64,000 bases of DNA from Flavobacteriaceae bacterium PS02337 (GTDB lineage: Bacteria > Bacteroidota > Bacteroidia > Flavobacteriales > Flavobacteriaceae): positions 186,001 to 250,000 of the forward strand of contig JASCOE010000009.1 of NCBI GenBank assembly GCA_029959285.1, read 5' to 3'. Position numbers and translations under genes: made by a program. Below the pieces are notes generated by a model. That model searched no databases. It was given only the letters and a program-made list of their open reading frames with translations, and was not told the origin of the DNA. Every line of letters starts with the position of its first letter. Positions within the stretch are counted from its first letter, which is position 1. Shown piece after piece: positions 42,250 through 50,191 of the stretch.

Positions 42250-42892
42250 AGCCGAAAACACTTTTATAATTACTTGAAATAATACCTTGTATTTCTTTTA
42301 CTTTTAAATCTTTATATTCTGAAGCCAATTCGTAAACTTGCTGAATCGTTTCAGAAATTGTATCCGTTTCTAAGAAAAAACGATCGTTTGGAATTTCCTG
42401 AAAAACGGTTTTTAAATCTGGATTTTTCAATAAATATTTTCCAAATGAAAGATAAAATCCGTCTTTAATTAATTGTTCTGCCAATTGTTTATTTTTCGAA
42501 AAACCATGAATAATCATTGGAACGGAAATTTTCATTTTTTTTTTAATCGCTGTTATTTCCTGAAAAGCAGCAACACAATGTATAACAACCGGTTTTCTGT
42601 ATTTTTCTGCCAATTCTAATTGTTTTTCAAAAATGGAAATTTGTAAATCTAAAGGAACTTCAATTCGTTTATCTAAACCACATTCGCCAATTGCCAAACA
42701 ATTTTCAGTTTGTAATTTCTCTTCAATAATTTTCAAATCTTCATCTACTCGATTTTCATCAATATACCACGGATGAATTCCGATAGAATAAAACGAAATA
42801 GATTCATCAAAATCTTTTGGATATTGATTAACCAATTCTAAAACGTCTTTTTGATTGGTAAATTGATGTGTATGAAGATTGAAATATTCCAT
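42248..42892 (-). CDS. TatD-family metal-dependent hydrolase (short form)
   Basis: 214 aa, shorter than typical TatD (about 260). Metal ligands visible: LHTHQF (H7 and H9), IGECGLD with Glu (about 94-100), VIHCVAAFQE (about 128-137), MIIHGFSKN (about 152-160), FLETDT with Asp (about 183-188). TatD enzymes are 3'-5' DNases or related phosphoesterases; substrate here unproven. The start codon overlaps the stop of the DUF1684 gene (TAATG). Confidence 0.83.
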   Translation of the reverse strand: MEYFNLHTHQFTNQKDVLELVNQYPKDFDESISFYSIGIHPWYIDENRVDEDLKIIEEKLQTENCLAIGECGLDKRIEVPLDLQISIFEKQLELAEKYRKPVVIHCVAAFQEITAIKKKMKISVPMIIHGFSKNKQLAEQLIKDGFYLSFGKYLLKNPDLKTVFQEIPNDRFFLETDTISETIQQVYELASEYKDLKVKEIQGIISSNYKSVFG

Positions 42893-43491
42893 TAATGAAA
42901 ATCTTTTACGCCCGCTTTAATTTCAATTTTCAAATCATTTTCTAGCGGCACTAACGGACAAGAATATTCGTAATTATACGCACAATACGGATTGTAAGCT
43001 TGATTAAAATCGATTGCAATTGTATTTCCTTTCGGAATTTCTAAATCTATATAACGACCGCCAATGTAACTTTGTTTACCTGTTGTTAAATCTGAAAAAG
43101 GCAAAAAAAGATGATTTTTGTATTTCTCTTGAATAATAAGTTCTAAATTTTGGTAAACAGCAAGTTTAAAAGCTTTACCGTTGATTTTGAAGTTCAAAGT
43201 ACCATATTTAGTATATTTTGAAGTATATTTTCCACTCTCTTTCATTTCTACAACTTTTCCGCCTTTTGCTTTCACCAAAGTTGCATTCACAAAGAAAGTT
43301 TCATTTATAGGATAAAATTCTAAGCTTTTAAAAGTCTTTAAATCCTTTACCATTAGCGGACTTGTCTTAGGATCAGCAAATTCCGAGTTTAATTTCTTTT
43401 GAAATTTTACAACATCATTTTTATTAAACTTTTTTTGTGCAAAGCCAATATTAAAAAACAACAATAAAACTAGGGCGCTTACAGTTTTCAT
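42892..43491 (-). CDS. DUF1684 family exported protein
   Basis: 199 aa from MKTVSALVLL; signal peptide about 1-18 (cleaved near GFAQ). The family core near the C terminus has GGRYIDLEIPKG, IDFNQAYNPYCAYNYEYSCP (about 160-180) and LVPLENDLKIEIKAGVK. I prefer 43491 to the ATG at 43509 because it starts the signal peptide and because the nearest -7 box (43507-43514) would place transcription start downstream of 43509. Function unknown. Confidence 0.82.
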   Translation of the reverse strand: MKTVSALVLLLFFNIGFAQKKFNKNDVVKFQKKLNSEFADPKTSPLMVKDLKTFKSLEFYPINETFFVNATLVKAKGGKVVEMKESGKYTSKYTKYGTLNFKINGKAFKLAVYQNLELIIQEKYKNHLFLPFSDLTTGKQSYIGGRYIDLEIPKGNTIAIDFNQAYNPYCAYNYEYSCPLVPLENDLKIEIKAGVKDFH

Positions 43492-43506
43492 CTTAGAAAT
43501 TTTATG

Positions 43507-43525
43507 CAAAAATAGTTCAAAAGTA
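43507..43525 (-). promoter_or_regulatory. Two overlapping candidate -7 boxes before the DUF1684-TatD operon
   Basis: On the minus strand TACTTTTG (43518-43525) and TATTTTTG (43507-43514) both fit TAnnTTTG. The ATG at 43491 is 16 bp beyond the second. Confidence 0.45.
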
Positions 43526-43560
43526 ACAAAACGACAACCACTTAAGACGACAAAGTTTGC

Positions 43561-43568
43561 TAACTTTG
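43561..43568 (+). promoter_or_regulatory. Putative -7 box before the MFS transporter gene
   Basis: TAACTTTG (TAnnTTTG), 22 bp before the ATG at 43591; an upstream TTTG-like word lies in AAAGTTTGC. Confidence 0.5.
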
Positions 43569-43590
43569 TTGCGATAATCTATCACACAAA

Positions 43591-44808
43591 ATGCTTAAAA
43601 ACGCTTTTACCAACTACATTAATAATTTTAGAGGTTTTTCGAGAGAAATTTGGATTCTTGCCATTGTCACTTTTATCAATCGTGCCGGAACAATGGTGCT
43701 TCCTTTTTTGTCTAAATATTTAAAAGAAGACCTTCATTTTACTTACAATCAAGTGGGATGGATTATGGTTGCGTTTGGTTTTGGTTCAATGTTAGGTTCT
43801 TGGCTGGGCGGAAAACTTTCGGATAAAATTGGTTTCTATAAAATCATGGTTTTCAGTTTATTTACTAGCGGAGTTTCTCTATTTTTTGTTCAATATATTA
43901 CCACTTTTTGGTCGCTTTGTATTGCCATGTTTTTATTAATGACCATTGCAGATATGTTTAGACCAGCCATGTTTGTGTCTTTGGGCGCTTATGCAAAACC
44001 AGAAAATAGAACTCGCGCCTTAACGCTTGTTCGTTTGGCTGTAAACTTAGGCTTTGCGGCAGGACCGGCTTTAGGCGGATTAATCATTATGGGAATGGGT
44101 TATTCTGGGCTTTTCTGGGTCGACGGATCTTCTTGTATTATCTCGATTTCTATTTTCGCTTTATTAGTAAAAGAAAAGAAAAAAGTTGTTCATGAAGATA
44201 AATTGGAAAGTGCCGCAGATGTAAAATCGGTTTTTCATGATAAAATTTTCTGGGTTTTCTTATTTGTAAGTTTTGTTACGGCTATGATTTTCTTCCAGCT
44301 TTTTACGACTCTACCTTTATATCATAATGAAAAATTTGGTTTAAGCGAATTCCAAACTGGACTTCTGATGACGCTAAACGGACTTTTGATTTTTGCTTTA
44401 GAAATGCCAACCGTTGGTTTTTTAGAAAAAAAAGGTTTTGCAAAAATCAGAATTATTATTTTAGGTTCTTTTGTTATGGCATCAAGTTTCTTTTTACTGC
44501 TTGTTAATTTCTGGGCTGGAATGCTAGTTGTCAGTATGATTTGCATTTCAATTGGGGAAGTTTTGACATTTCCATTTTCGAATGCTTTTGCGTTAAGCCG
44601 AGCGCCACGTGGACAAGAAGGTCGTTATATGGCGCTTTATACAATGAGTTTTAGTTTGGCTCATATTATAAGTTCTAAACTTGGCTTTGAAATTATTACC
44701 CGCTTAGGTTATCAAATTAACTGGTTATTTATGGCTTGTATCGGAGTTGTAGCTACTGGCTGTTGCATTTGGATTAAAAATGCTTTGGTTACTGAGAAAG
44801 CACAATAA
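43591..44808 (+). CDS. MFS transporter (drug:H+ antiporter-like)
   Basis: 405 aa with 12 predicted membrane segments. Motif A after helix 2 reads GSWLGGKLSDKIGFYKI (about 70-86). The central loop (about 200-225) is basic and charged (KEKKKVVHEDKLESAADVK). RAPRGQEGRYMALYTMSFSL (about 334-353) is typical of helix 10-11 loops in the MdtH/YfcJ-like group. The substrate is unknown. Confidence 0.88.
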   Translation: MLKNAFTNYINNFRGFSREIWILAIVTFINRAGTMVLPFLSKYLKEDLHFTYNQVGWIMVAFGFGSMLGSWLGGKLSDKIGFYKIMVFSLFTSGVSLFFVQYITTFWSLCIAMFLLMTIADMFRPAMFVSLGAYAKPENRTRALTLVRLAVNLGFAAGPALGGLIIMGMGYSGLFWVDGSSCIISISIFALLVKEKKKVVHEDKLESAADVKSVFHDKIFWVFLFVSFVTAMIFFQLFTTLPLYHNEKFGLSEFQTGLLMTLNGLLIFALEMPTVGFLEKKGFAKIRIIILGSFVMASSFFLLLVNFWAGMLVVSMICISIGEVLTFPFSNAFALSRAPRGQEGRYMALYTMSFSLAHIISSKLGFEIITRLGYQINWLFMACIGVVATGCCIWIKNALVTEKAQ

Positions 44809-44910
44809 AAACATTTAACTTCTTAAATTACTACTATTCAATTTATTACAATTAAATTTGAATAGCTTTTCTGTGTCTAAAATTCAAATCAAACTTAATT
44901 TTTAGTTAAA

Positions 44911-44946
44911 TAACTATTTTTATAGTTGCGTAACTAGAAAAATAGT
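44911..44946. promoter_or_regulatory. Palindromic operator, probably for BlaI
   Basis: A 36-bp palindrome: left half AACTATTTTTATAGTTGC, right half GTAACTAGAAAAATAGTT; 16 of 18 positions pair. It lies just upstream of the -7 box and ATG of a BlaI-family repressor gene, covering the -33 region, as expected for autoregulation. Confidence 0.75.
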
Positions 44947-44947
44947 T

Positions 44948-44955
44948 GTAGGTTT
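44948..44955 (+). promoter_or_regulatory. Putative -7 box of the blaI/M56 operon
   Basis: TAGGTTTG (TAnnTTTG), 1 bp after the palindrome and 18 bp before the ATG at 44974. Confidence 0.6.
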
Positions 44956-44973
44956 GAATTAAAATTAGAGAAG

Positions 44974-45342
44974 ATGCAGAAGTTAACAAACAAAGAAGAA
45001 GAAATTATGATGATTTTATGGAAGCTTAAAAAAGCTTTTGTAAAAGAAATTCAAGCAGAAATTACTGAAGATCAACCGCATTACAATACATTATCTACTA
45101 TCGTTCGTAATTTGGAAGAGAAAGGATATGTTGGGCATAATGCTTTTGGAAACACACATCAATACTTTCCGGTTGTAGCAATTGAAGATTACAGAAAAGG
45201 ATTTATGAAAACCGCGATTGATAATTACTTTAATAGTTCTTATAAAAGTATGGTTTCCTTTTTTGCAAAAGAAGAAAAAATCTCAGCCGAGGAATTGAGA
45301 GAAATCTTGTCAATGATCGAAAATAAAGACGAAAAAAAATAA
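44974..45342 (+). CDS. BlaI/MecI/CopY-family transcriptional repressor, copy 1
   Basis: 122 aa. Winged-helix DNA-binding domain (about 1-75): MQKLTNKEEEIMMILWKLKK, AFVKEIQAEI, YNTLSTIVRNLEEKGYVGH. The C-terminal dimerisation part (about 76-122) has DNYFNSSYKSMVSFFAKEEK. BlaI repressors bind palindromes as dimers and are inactivated by cleavage after a BlaR1-type peptidase senses a cell-wall signal. Followed after 7 bp by the M56 gene. Confidence 0.92.
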   Translation: MQKLTNKEEEIMMILWKLKKAFVKEIQAEITEDQPHYNTLSTIVRNLEEKGYVGHNAFGNTHQYFPVVAIEDYRKGFMKTAIDNYFNSSYKSMVSFFAKEEKISAEELREILSMIENKDEKK

Positions 45343-45349
45343 CTCTATT

Positions 45350-46990
45350 ATGGAAGCAGTTTTCATTTATATCGCCAAATCAACTTTTTTAATGATTTTG
45401 TTTTATTGCGCTTATTACTTTTTATTGCGTAAAGAAACTTTTTTCAACAGCAACAGATGGTTTTTATTGTCTGGTTTAATAGTTTCTGCGATTTTACCTT
45501 TTGTTACTTATACAAAGGTGATTTGGACTGAAGCTGCTCCTACTCTAGGTAATTTTCAAACTAATTTAACTTTAGTAGAAAAACAAAATACCGAATTTGA
45601 CTGGAATCAAGTCATTTTGGGAATTTACGGGCTAGGTTTTCTGGTTTTCATTATAAAATTAGCCATAGATTTTTACAGTTTAAATACTATAATAAAAGGT
45701 AAAAAAGTACAACAGCAAGCCGATTTTAAATTTATTGATATTAATGAAAATATTGCGCCTTTCTCCTATTTCGAATATATCGTTTACAACTCATCACTGT
45801 ACACGGCTTCGGAATTAGAAAATATTATTGAGCATGAAAAAGTGCACAGTGACCAAAATCATACTGTAGACGTTTTGATTTCTAGATTTTTCAGTATTAT
45901 TTTTTGGTTCAATCCGATTGTATGGTTTTATAAAAAAGCAATCACTCAAAATCTTGAATTTATTGCTGATAGCGAAGCTGCCAAAAAACTTTTAGACAAA
46001 AAAGCATATCAATACACGCTTTTAAAAATAACAACACACGAAAATTGTGTTGCCATCACCAATCATTTTTATCAATCATTAATCAAAAAACGAATCGTTA
46101 TGTTAAACACAAATCAATCAAAAAAGAGAAATTCTTGGAAGTATTATGTTGTAATTCCAGCACTTGCCGCTTTTGTATTGTTATTTCAAATTGAAGTAAT
46201 CGCAAAAGAAAAACCACAAAATGGAAAAGAAATTTCGAGTGAAGAACAGCCAGTAGATATTTATAAAATTAAAAAAACTACGACTGATGCTGAATTAAAA
46301 GAAATGAAAGAAAAATTAAAATCAGTTCACAACATTGATTTTAAAGCTTCCGAAATTAAACGAAATTCAGAAAATCTTTTAACTGCAATTAGAATTGATG
46401 TTAAAAGTGGTAATGAAGAATCAAAATCTATTCAAGATGCTGGAAACAATACCATAAAAGATTTTGGTATCGCTGTTTTAACAGACGAAAATGGCAAAAA
46501 AGTAGTTGGTATTATGGCGGGAGAAAGCAACCCTAAAGTTGGAGTTAGCAAGGGAATTTCAAAAGATTCTAATAAATCTGCTAACGCTAAAGTTACTGGA
46601 AAAGCAGAAATCATAAACAATCAAAATACTGATACTCAAACCAACAATAATGTTAAAACTACTTATTCTTTTACAACTACAAAAACAGATACTCAAACTA
46701 ACACGAATATAAATGATGTTGTAACAATAAATAGCAATAATAATGTAGTTACTAAAGTAACAACAGACGGAGGCTCAACAATTGCTATTTCTAATTCTGC
46801 AAAAACTAAAACTAAATTAGATAATCAATTAATAGTTGTTGATGGTCAAGAAATGCCAAGTAATTTTGACGCTGAAACTATAAATTCTAAAATTATTGAA
46901 TCTATAAGTATTTTTAAAGGCGTTGAAGCAGTAGCTCGATACGGTGATAAAGGGAAACATGGGGTAATTGAAATTGAAACCAAAAAATAG
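45350..46990 (+). CDS. M56 (BlaR1-type) metallopeptidase with a TonB-plug-like C-terminal domain, copy 1
   Basis: 546 aa. Membrane helices at about 3-22, 36-53 and 85-105, then the zinc peptidase domain with HEKVH (162-166; the HExxH pattern) and NLEFIADSEA (third-ligand Glu region, about 202-211). A further helix at about 265-282 (YYVVIPALAAFVLLFQIEV) leads to a periplasmic part of 260 residues. Its end, LIVVDGQEMPSNFDAETI to ISIFKGVEAVARYGDKGKHG and VIEIETKK, matches the plug domain pattern of SusC/TonB receptors. It has no penicillin-binding sensor domain, so the inducer is not a simple beta-lactam readout. Confidence 0.88.
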   Translation: MEAVFIYIAKSTFLMILFYCAYYFLLRKETFFNSNRWFLLSGLIVSAILPFVTYTKVIWTEAAPTLGNFQTNLTLVEKQNTEFDWNQVILGIYGLGFLVFIIKLAIDFYSLNTIIKGKKVQQQADFKFIDINENIAPFSYFEYIVYNSSLYTASELENIIEHEKVHSDQNHTVDVLISRFFSIIFWFNPIVWFYKKAITQNLEFIADSEAAKKLLDKKAYQYTLLKITTHENCVAITNHFYQSLIKKRIVMLNTNQSKKRNSWKYYVVIPALAAFVLLFQIEVIAKEKPQNGKEISSEEQPVDIYKIKKTTTDAELKEMKEKLKSVHNIDFKASEIKRNSENLLTAIRIDVKSGNEESKSIQDAGNNTIKDFGIAVLTDENGKKVVGIMAGESNPKVGVSKGISKDSNKSANAKVTGKAEIINNQNTDTQTNNNVKTTYSFTTTKTDTQTNTNINDVVTINSNNNVVTKVTTDGGSTIAISNSAKTKTKLDNQLIVVDGQEMPSNFDAETINSKIIESISIFKGVEAVARYGDKGKHGVIEIETKK

Positions 46991-47026
46991 TTTTTTCATC
47001 AATCATTAATCAAAAAACGAATCACT

Positions 47027-47851
47027 ATGTTAAACACAAATCAATCAAAAAAGAGAAATTCTTGGGAGTATTATGCTGTAGTTACAGTAATTGCAACTTT
47101 TGTTTTATTTCTATTTCAAATGGAAGTAATTGCAAAAGAAAGATCGCAAATTGTAAATGAAAACGAATCAAATATTAAATCTATTGATGTTTACAAAATT
47201 CGCAAAAACACTACTGATACAGAATTGAGTGAAATCAAAACTAAATTGCAAAAAAATCATAATGTAAAATTTGAAACATCTGATATTAAAAGAAATACTT
47301 CGAACCAATTAACATCAATTATAGTTGATATTAAAAAAGGAAAACAGCGAGCAAAATCTATTCAAAATTCTGATAATCAAACCATAAATGAATTTGGAGT
47401 AATTGTTATCACGTATAATAATGGCGATAAAAAAATAGGAATTCAAACTATAGACGAATCTCAAGGTAAAAATCCAAAAGCTGCAATTAGTACAAAATTA
47501 AATACAGAAGGCAATGTTAACACTTATTCTATTACTAGTACAAAAACTGATACTGATACTAATTCAAATGTTACCAGTATTGTTACGATAAACAACGATA
47601 AAGATGCTGCTACAACAGTAACTACTGACGGAGGTTCAAAAATTGCAATTTCAAATACTGCAAAAACTAAAACTAAGCCTGGAAATCAGTTAATTATTGT
47701 TGACGGAGAAGAAATGCCAAGTAATTTTGATTATGAAAGCATAAACGCAAAAGATATTGAATCTGTTAGTATTTTTAAAGGAAAAGAAGCCATTGCAAAA
47801 TATGGTGATAAAGGTACAAATGGCGTAATTGAAATCGAAACTCGTAAATAA
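47027..47851 (+). CDS. Truncated paralogue of the M56 sensor: membrane helix plus plug-like domain only
   Basis: 274 aa. It starts MLNTNQSKKRNSWEYYAVVT, almost identical to residues about 252-271 of the preceding gene, and keeps the last membrane helix (about 17-36) and the periplasmic plug-like domain (LIIVDGEEMPSNFDYESINA, VSIFKGKEAIAKYGDKGTNG). The three N-terminal helices and HEKVH peptidase are absent. DNA homology to the parent begins abruptly near 46998, which points to a partial tandem duplication. The frame is intact, so it may be expressed from the operon; it could also be a decaying copy. Confidence 0.75.
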   Translation: MLNTNQSKKRNSWEYYAVVTVIATFVLFLFQMEVIAKERSQIVNENESNIKSIDVYKIRKNTTDTELSEIKTKLQKNHNVKFETSDIKRNTSNQLTSIIVDIKKGKQRAKSIQNSDNQTINEFGVIVITYNNGDKKIGIQTIDESQGKNPKAAISTKLNTEGNVNTYSITSTKTDTDTNSNVTSIVTINNDKDAATTVTTDGGSKIAISNTAKTKTKPGNQLIIVDGEEMPSNFDYESINAKDIESVSIFKGKEAIAKYGDKGTNGVIEIETRK

Positions 47852-47873
47852 ACGATTTAAATAAAAAAACAAA

Positions 47874-48242
47874 ATGCAAAAACTAACCAATAAAGAAGAA
47901 GAAATCATGCATATTTTATGGAAGCTGAAAAAGGCTTTTGTAAAAGAAATTCAAGCAGAGATTTTAGAAGATCAGCCGCATTACAATACTTTGTCGACCA
48001 TTGTTCGTAATCTGGAAGAAAAAGGTTATGTGGCGCACAACGCTTTTGGAAACACGCATCAATATTATCCGATTGTGAGTATCGAAGATTATCGCACAGG
48101 TTTTATGAGTACTGCAATAGATAATTATTTTAATAGTTCTTACAAAAGCATGGTTTCATTTTTCGCTAAAGAAGAAAAAATCTCGGCAGACGAATTACGT
48201 GAAATCTTATATATGATCGAAAATCCAAAAGAAGGTAAATAA
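47874..48242 (+). CDS. BlaI/MecI/CopY-family transcriptional repressor, copy 2
   Basis: 122 aa, nearly identical to the copy at 44974-45342 (for example MQKLTNKEEEIMHILWKLKK, NTLSTIVRNLEEKGYVAHNA, NSSYKSMVSFFAKEEK). No operator palindrome like 44911-44946 is present in the 22-bp gap upstream, so it is likely read through from the first promoter. 7 bp before the second M56 gene, the same spacing as in copy 1. Confidence 0.92.
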   Translation: MQKLTNKEEEIMHILWKLKKAFVKEIQAEILEDQPHYNTLSTIVRNLEEKGYVAHNAFGNTHQYYPIVSIEDYRTGFMSTAIDNYFNSSYKSMVSFFAKEEKISADELREILYMIENPKEGK

Positions 48243-48249
48243 TTTTAGT

Positions 48250-50103
48250 ATGGAAGCACTTTTCATTTTTATTTTAAAATCAAGCGGACTAATAGCAACT
48301 TTTTATTTTGCTTACATTTTTTTACTTCGCAAAGAAACTTTCTTCAACAGCAGCCGTTGGTTTTTACTTGCGGGATTAATAACTTCAGTTGTATTGCCAT
48401 TTGTGGTGTATACAAAAGTAATTTTGGTTGAAGCGCCGCCAACGCCAGTTTTAATTCACTCCGTTGAATCGAATGCAGAAAATATTCCAACTTCAAATCA
48501 CGATGTTGTTGCGTATCAACCTCAATACACATCAAATAATGCAACTATTGTTGAAGAGAAAAATATTGAAATTAATTGGACATTAGTTTTAGTTGCTGTT
48601 TATGGAATTGGTTTCTTGGCATTTCTGATCAAATTTGCAATTGATTTTTATAGTTTGAATTCTGTTTTAAAAGGAAAAAAAATAGAACAGCAAGAAGATT
48701 TTAAATTTATTGATGTGAATGAAAACATTGCTCCTTTCTCTTATTTTGACTACATCGTATATAATTCATCACTATATACTGCGGCAGAATTAGAGAATAT
48801 ATTAGAACATGAAAAAGTTCACAGCGATCAAAATCATACTGTTGATGTTCTGATTTCGAGAATCTTTTGTATTCTATTTTGGTTCAACCCAATTGTGTGG
48901 CTTTACAAAAAAGCAATTTTACAAAATCTTGAATTTATTGCAGATCGTGAAGCTTCCAAAAAAATTGCCGACAAAAAAGCGTATCAGTATACACTCTTAA
49001 AAATTACAACGCATGAAACTTGCGTTGCCATCACCAATCATTTTTATCAATCATTAATCAAAAAACGAATTGTCATGTTAAACAAAAATCAATCAAACAA
49101 AAGAAATTACTGGAAATATTCTGCCGTAATTCCTGCTCTTGGCGCTTTTGTTCTTCTATTTCAAATAGAAACAATTGCTCAGGAAAAGAAACAAGATGAA
49201 GTTGCAATTGCTGCAAAAGATAGTATTAAAGATACTGATGAAACTATCAAAATAACTAAAAACACTAGTGAAAAAGAGTTAAATGAGCTTCCTGGAAAAT
49301 TAAAAGCTAGTCATAATCTTGATGTAGAAATTTCAGACGTAAAGAGAAATAGCAAAGAAGAATTAACAGCGATTCAAATCAAAGTAAAATCGGATTCTGG
49401 CAAAAAACAAACTGTCAAAATTGACGGAAGTGAAGCCATAAAAGATTGCGAACTTGCTATAGGAACTGACGAAAACGGATCAAAAGCGATTGTAATTACT
49501 ACAGACAAAAACTTTAAATCTCCAATGGTAATTAGAAATGAAAGAGTTGTTGTTCGTAACTACGGAGATTCAGACGTAACGCCTCCTACTCCGCCAACGC
49601 CGCCAGCTTTTCCTTCAGGACCAATGCCTCCGGCTCCAACTGTTGATATGTCAAAAATGCCAAAACCACCTTTACCTCCAAAAAATCCAAAAGATAAAGT
49701 TGCTATGAGCAAATTTGAAAAAGAGATGGATGAATTTGAGAAAAAAATGGAAGCATTTGAACCGAATATGTCTGCTTATGAAAAACAAGTTGAATTGGTA
49801 ATGTCTCAAAGAGAAGCTATTTATGAGAAAGAAATGGCTAAATATGAAATTGCGATGGAAAAATTCAATGAGAAAATGGAAAAATTTAATTATGATTTCA
49901 AATTCAAATTTGGAGATGATTCTCAAGAATATCAAAACACCATGAAGCAATACGAGCAAGATATGAAACAATATGAGCTTGATATGAAGCAACATGCAAA
50001 AGATATGAAACAACATGCTAAAGACATGAAGCAGCATGAGAAAGATATGAAACAGCATGAAAAAGACATGAAGGAAATGGAAAGACAAAACAAAAAAGCT
50101 TAA
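48250..50103 (+). CDS. M56 (BlaR1-type) metallopeptidase with Pro-rich and heptad-repeat tail, copy 2
   Basis: 617 aa. Peptidase half as in copy 1: helices at about 3-22, 36-55, 110-132; HEKVH at 187-191; NLEFIADREAS; last helix about 295-312. An extra loop of about 25 residues lies at 66-105. The periplasmic half differs: a domain homologous to copy 1 up to about 430, then a Pro-rich stretch (PPTPPTPPAFPSGPMPPAP, about 441-459) and a charged helix ending in seven heptads of MKQxxxD type. The plug-like end is gone. Same gene order and spacing as copy 1. Confidence 0.88.
   Translation: MEALFIFILKSSGLIATFYFAYIFLLRKETFFNSSRWFLLAGLITSVVLPFVVYTKVILVEAPPTPVLIHSVESNAENIPTSNHDVVAYQPQYTSNNATIVEEKNIEINWTLVLVAVYGIGFLAFLIKFAIDFYSLNSVLKGKKIEQQEDFKFIDVNENIAPFSYFDYIVYNSSLYTAAELENILEHEKVHSDQNHTVDVLISRIFCILFWFNPIVWLYKKAILQNLEFIADREASKKIADKKAYQYTLLKITTHETCVAITNHFYQSLIKKRIVMLNKNQSNKRNYWKYSAVIPALGAFVLLFQIETIAQEKKQDEVAIAAKDSIKDTDETIKITKNTSEKELNELPGKLKASHNLDVEISDVKRNSKEELTAIQIKVKSDSGKKQTVKIDGSEAIKDCELAIGTDENGSKAIVITTDKNFKSPMVIRNERVVVRNYGDSDVTPPTPPTPPAFPSGPMPPAPTVDMSKMPKPPLPPKNPKDKVAMSKFEKEMDEFEKKMEAFEPNMSAYEKQVELVMSQREAIYEKEMAKYEIAMEKFNEKMEKFNYDFKFKFGDDSQEYQNTMKQYEQDMKQYELDMKQHAKDMKQHAKDMKQHEKDMKQHEKDMKEMERQNKKA
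49942..50088 (+). repeat. Seven 21-bp tandem coding repeats (MKQxxxD heptads)
   Basis: In-frame units encode MKQYEQD, MKQYELD, MKQHAKD, MKQHAKD, MKQHEKD, MKQHEKD and MKEMERQ. The seven-residue period fits a long charged helix or coiled coil, and the array could vary in copy number. Confidence 0.85.
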
Positions 50104-50128
50104 TTATACTTTATTCTATATTTTAAAA

Positions 50129-50156
50129 ACCAGTGTTTATGATGCTGGTTTTTTTA
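50129..50156 (+). terminator. Terminator after the second M56 gene
   Basis: AACCAG, loop of about 11, CTGGTT followed by T tract (stem AACCAG(T)/(G)CTGGTT). 25 bp after the stop at 50103. Confidence 0.75.
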
Positions 50157-50191
50157 ATTTTAAAAACCATTTTCAAATAAAATTATTCAAA

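Noticed and set aside
49672-50088. 138-codon frame on the minus strand opposite the heptad repeats
   Set aside because: Phe/His/Leu-rich antisense product of Lys/Met/Gln codons of the M56 tail; no start context.
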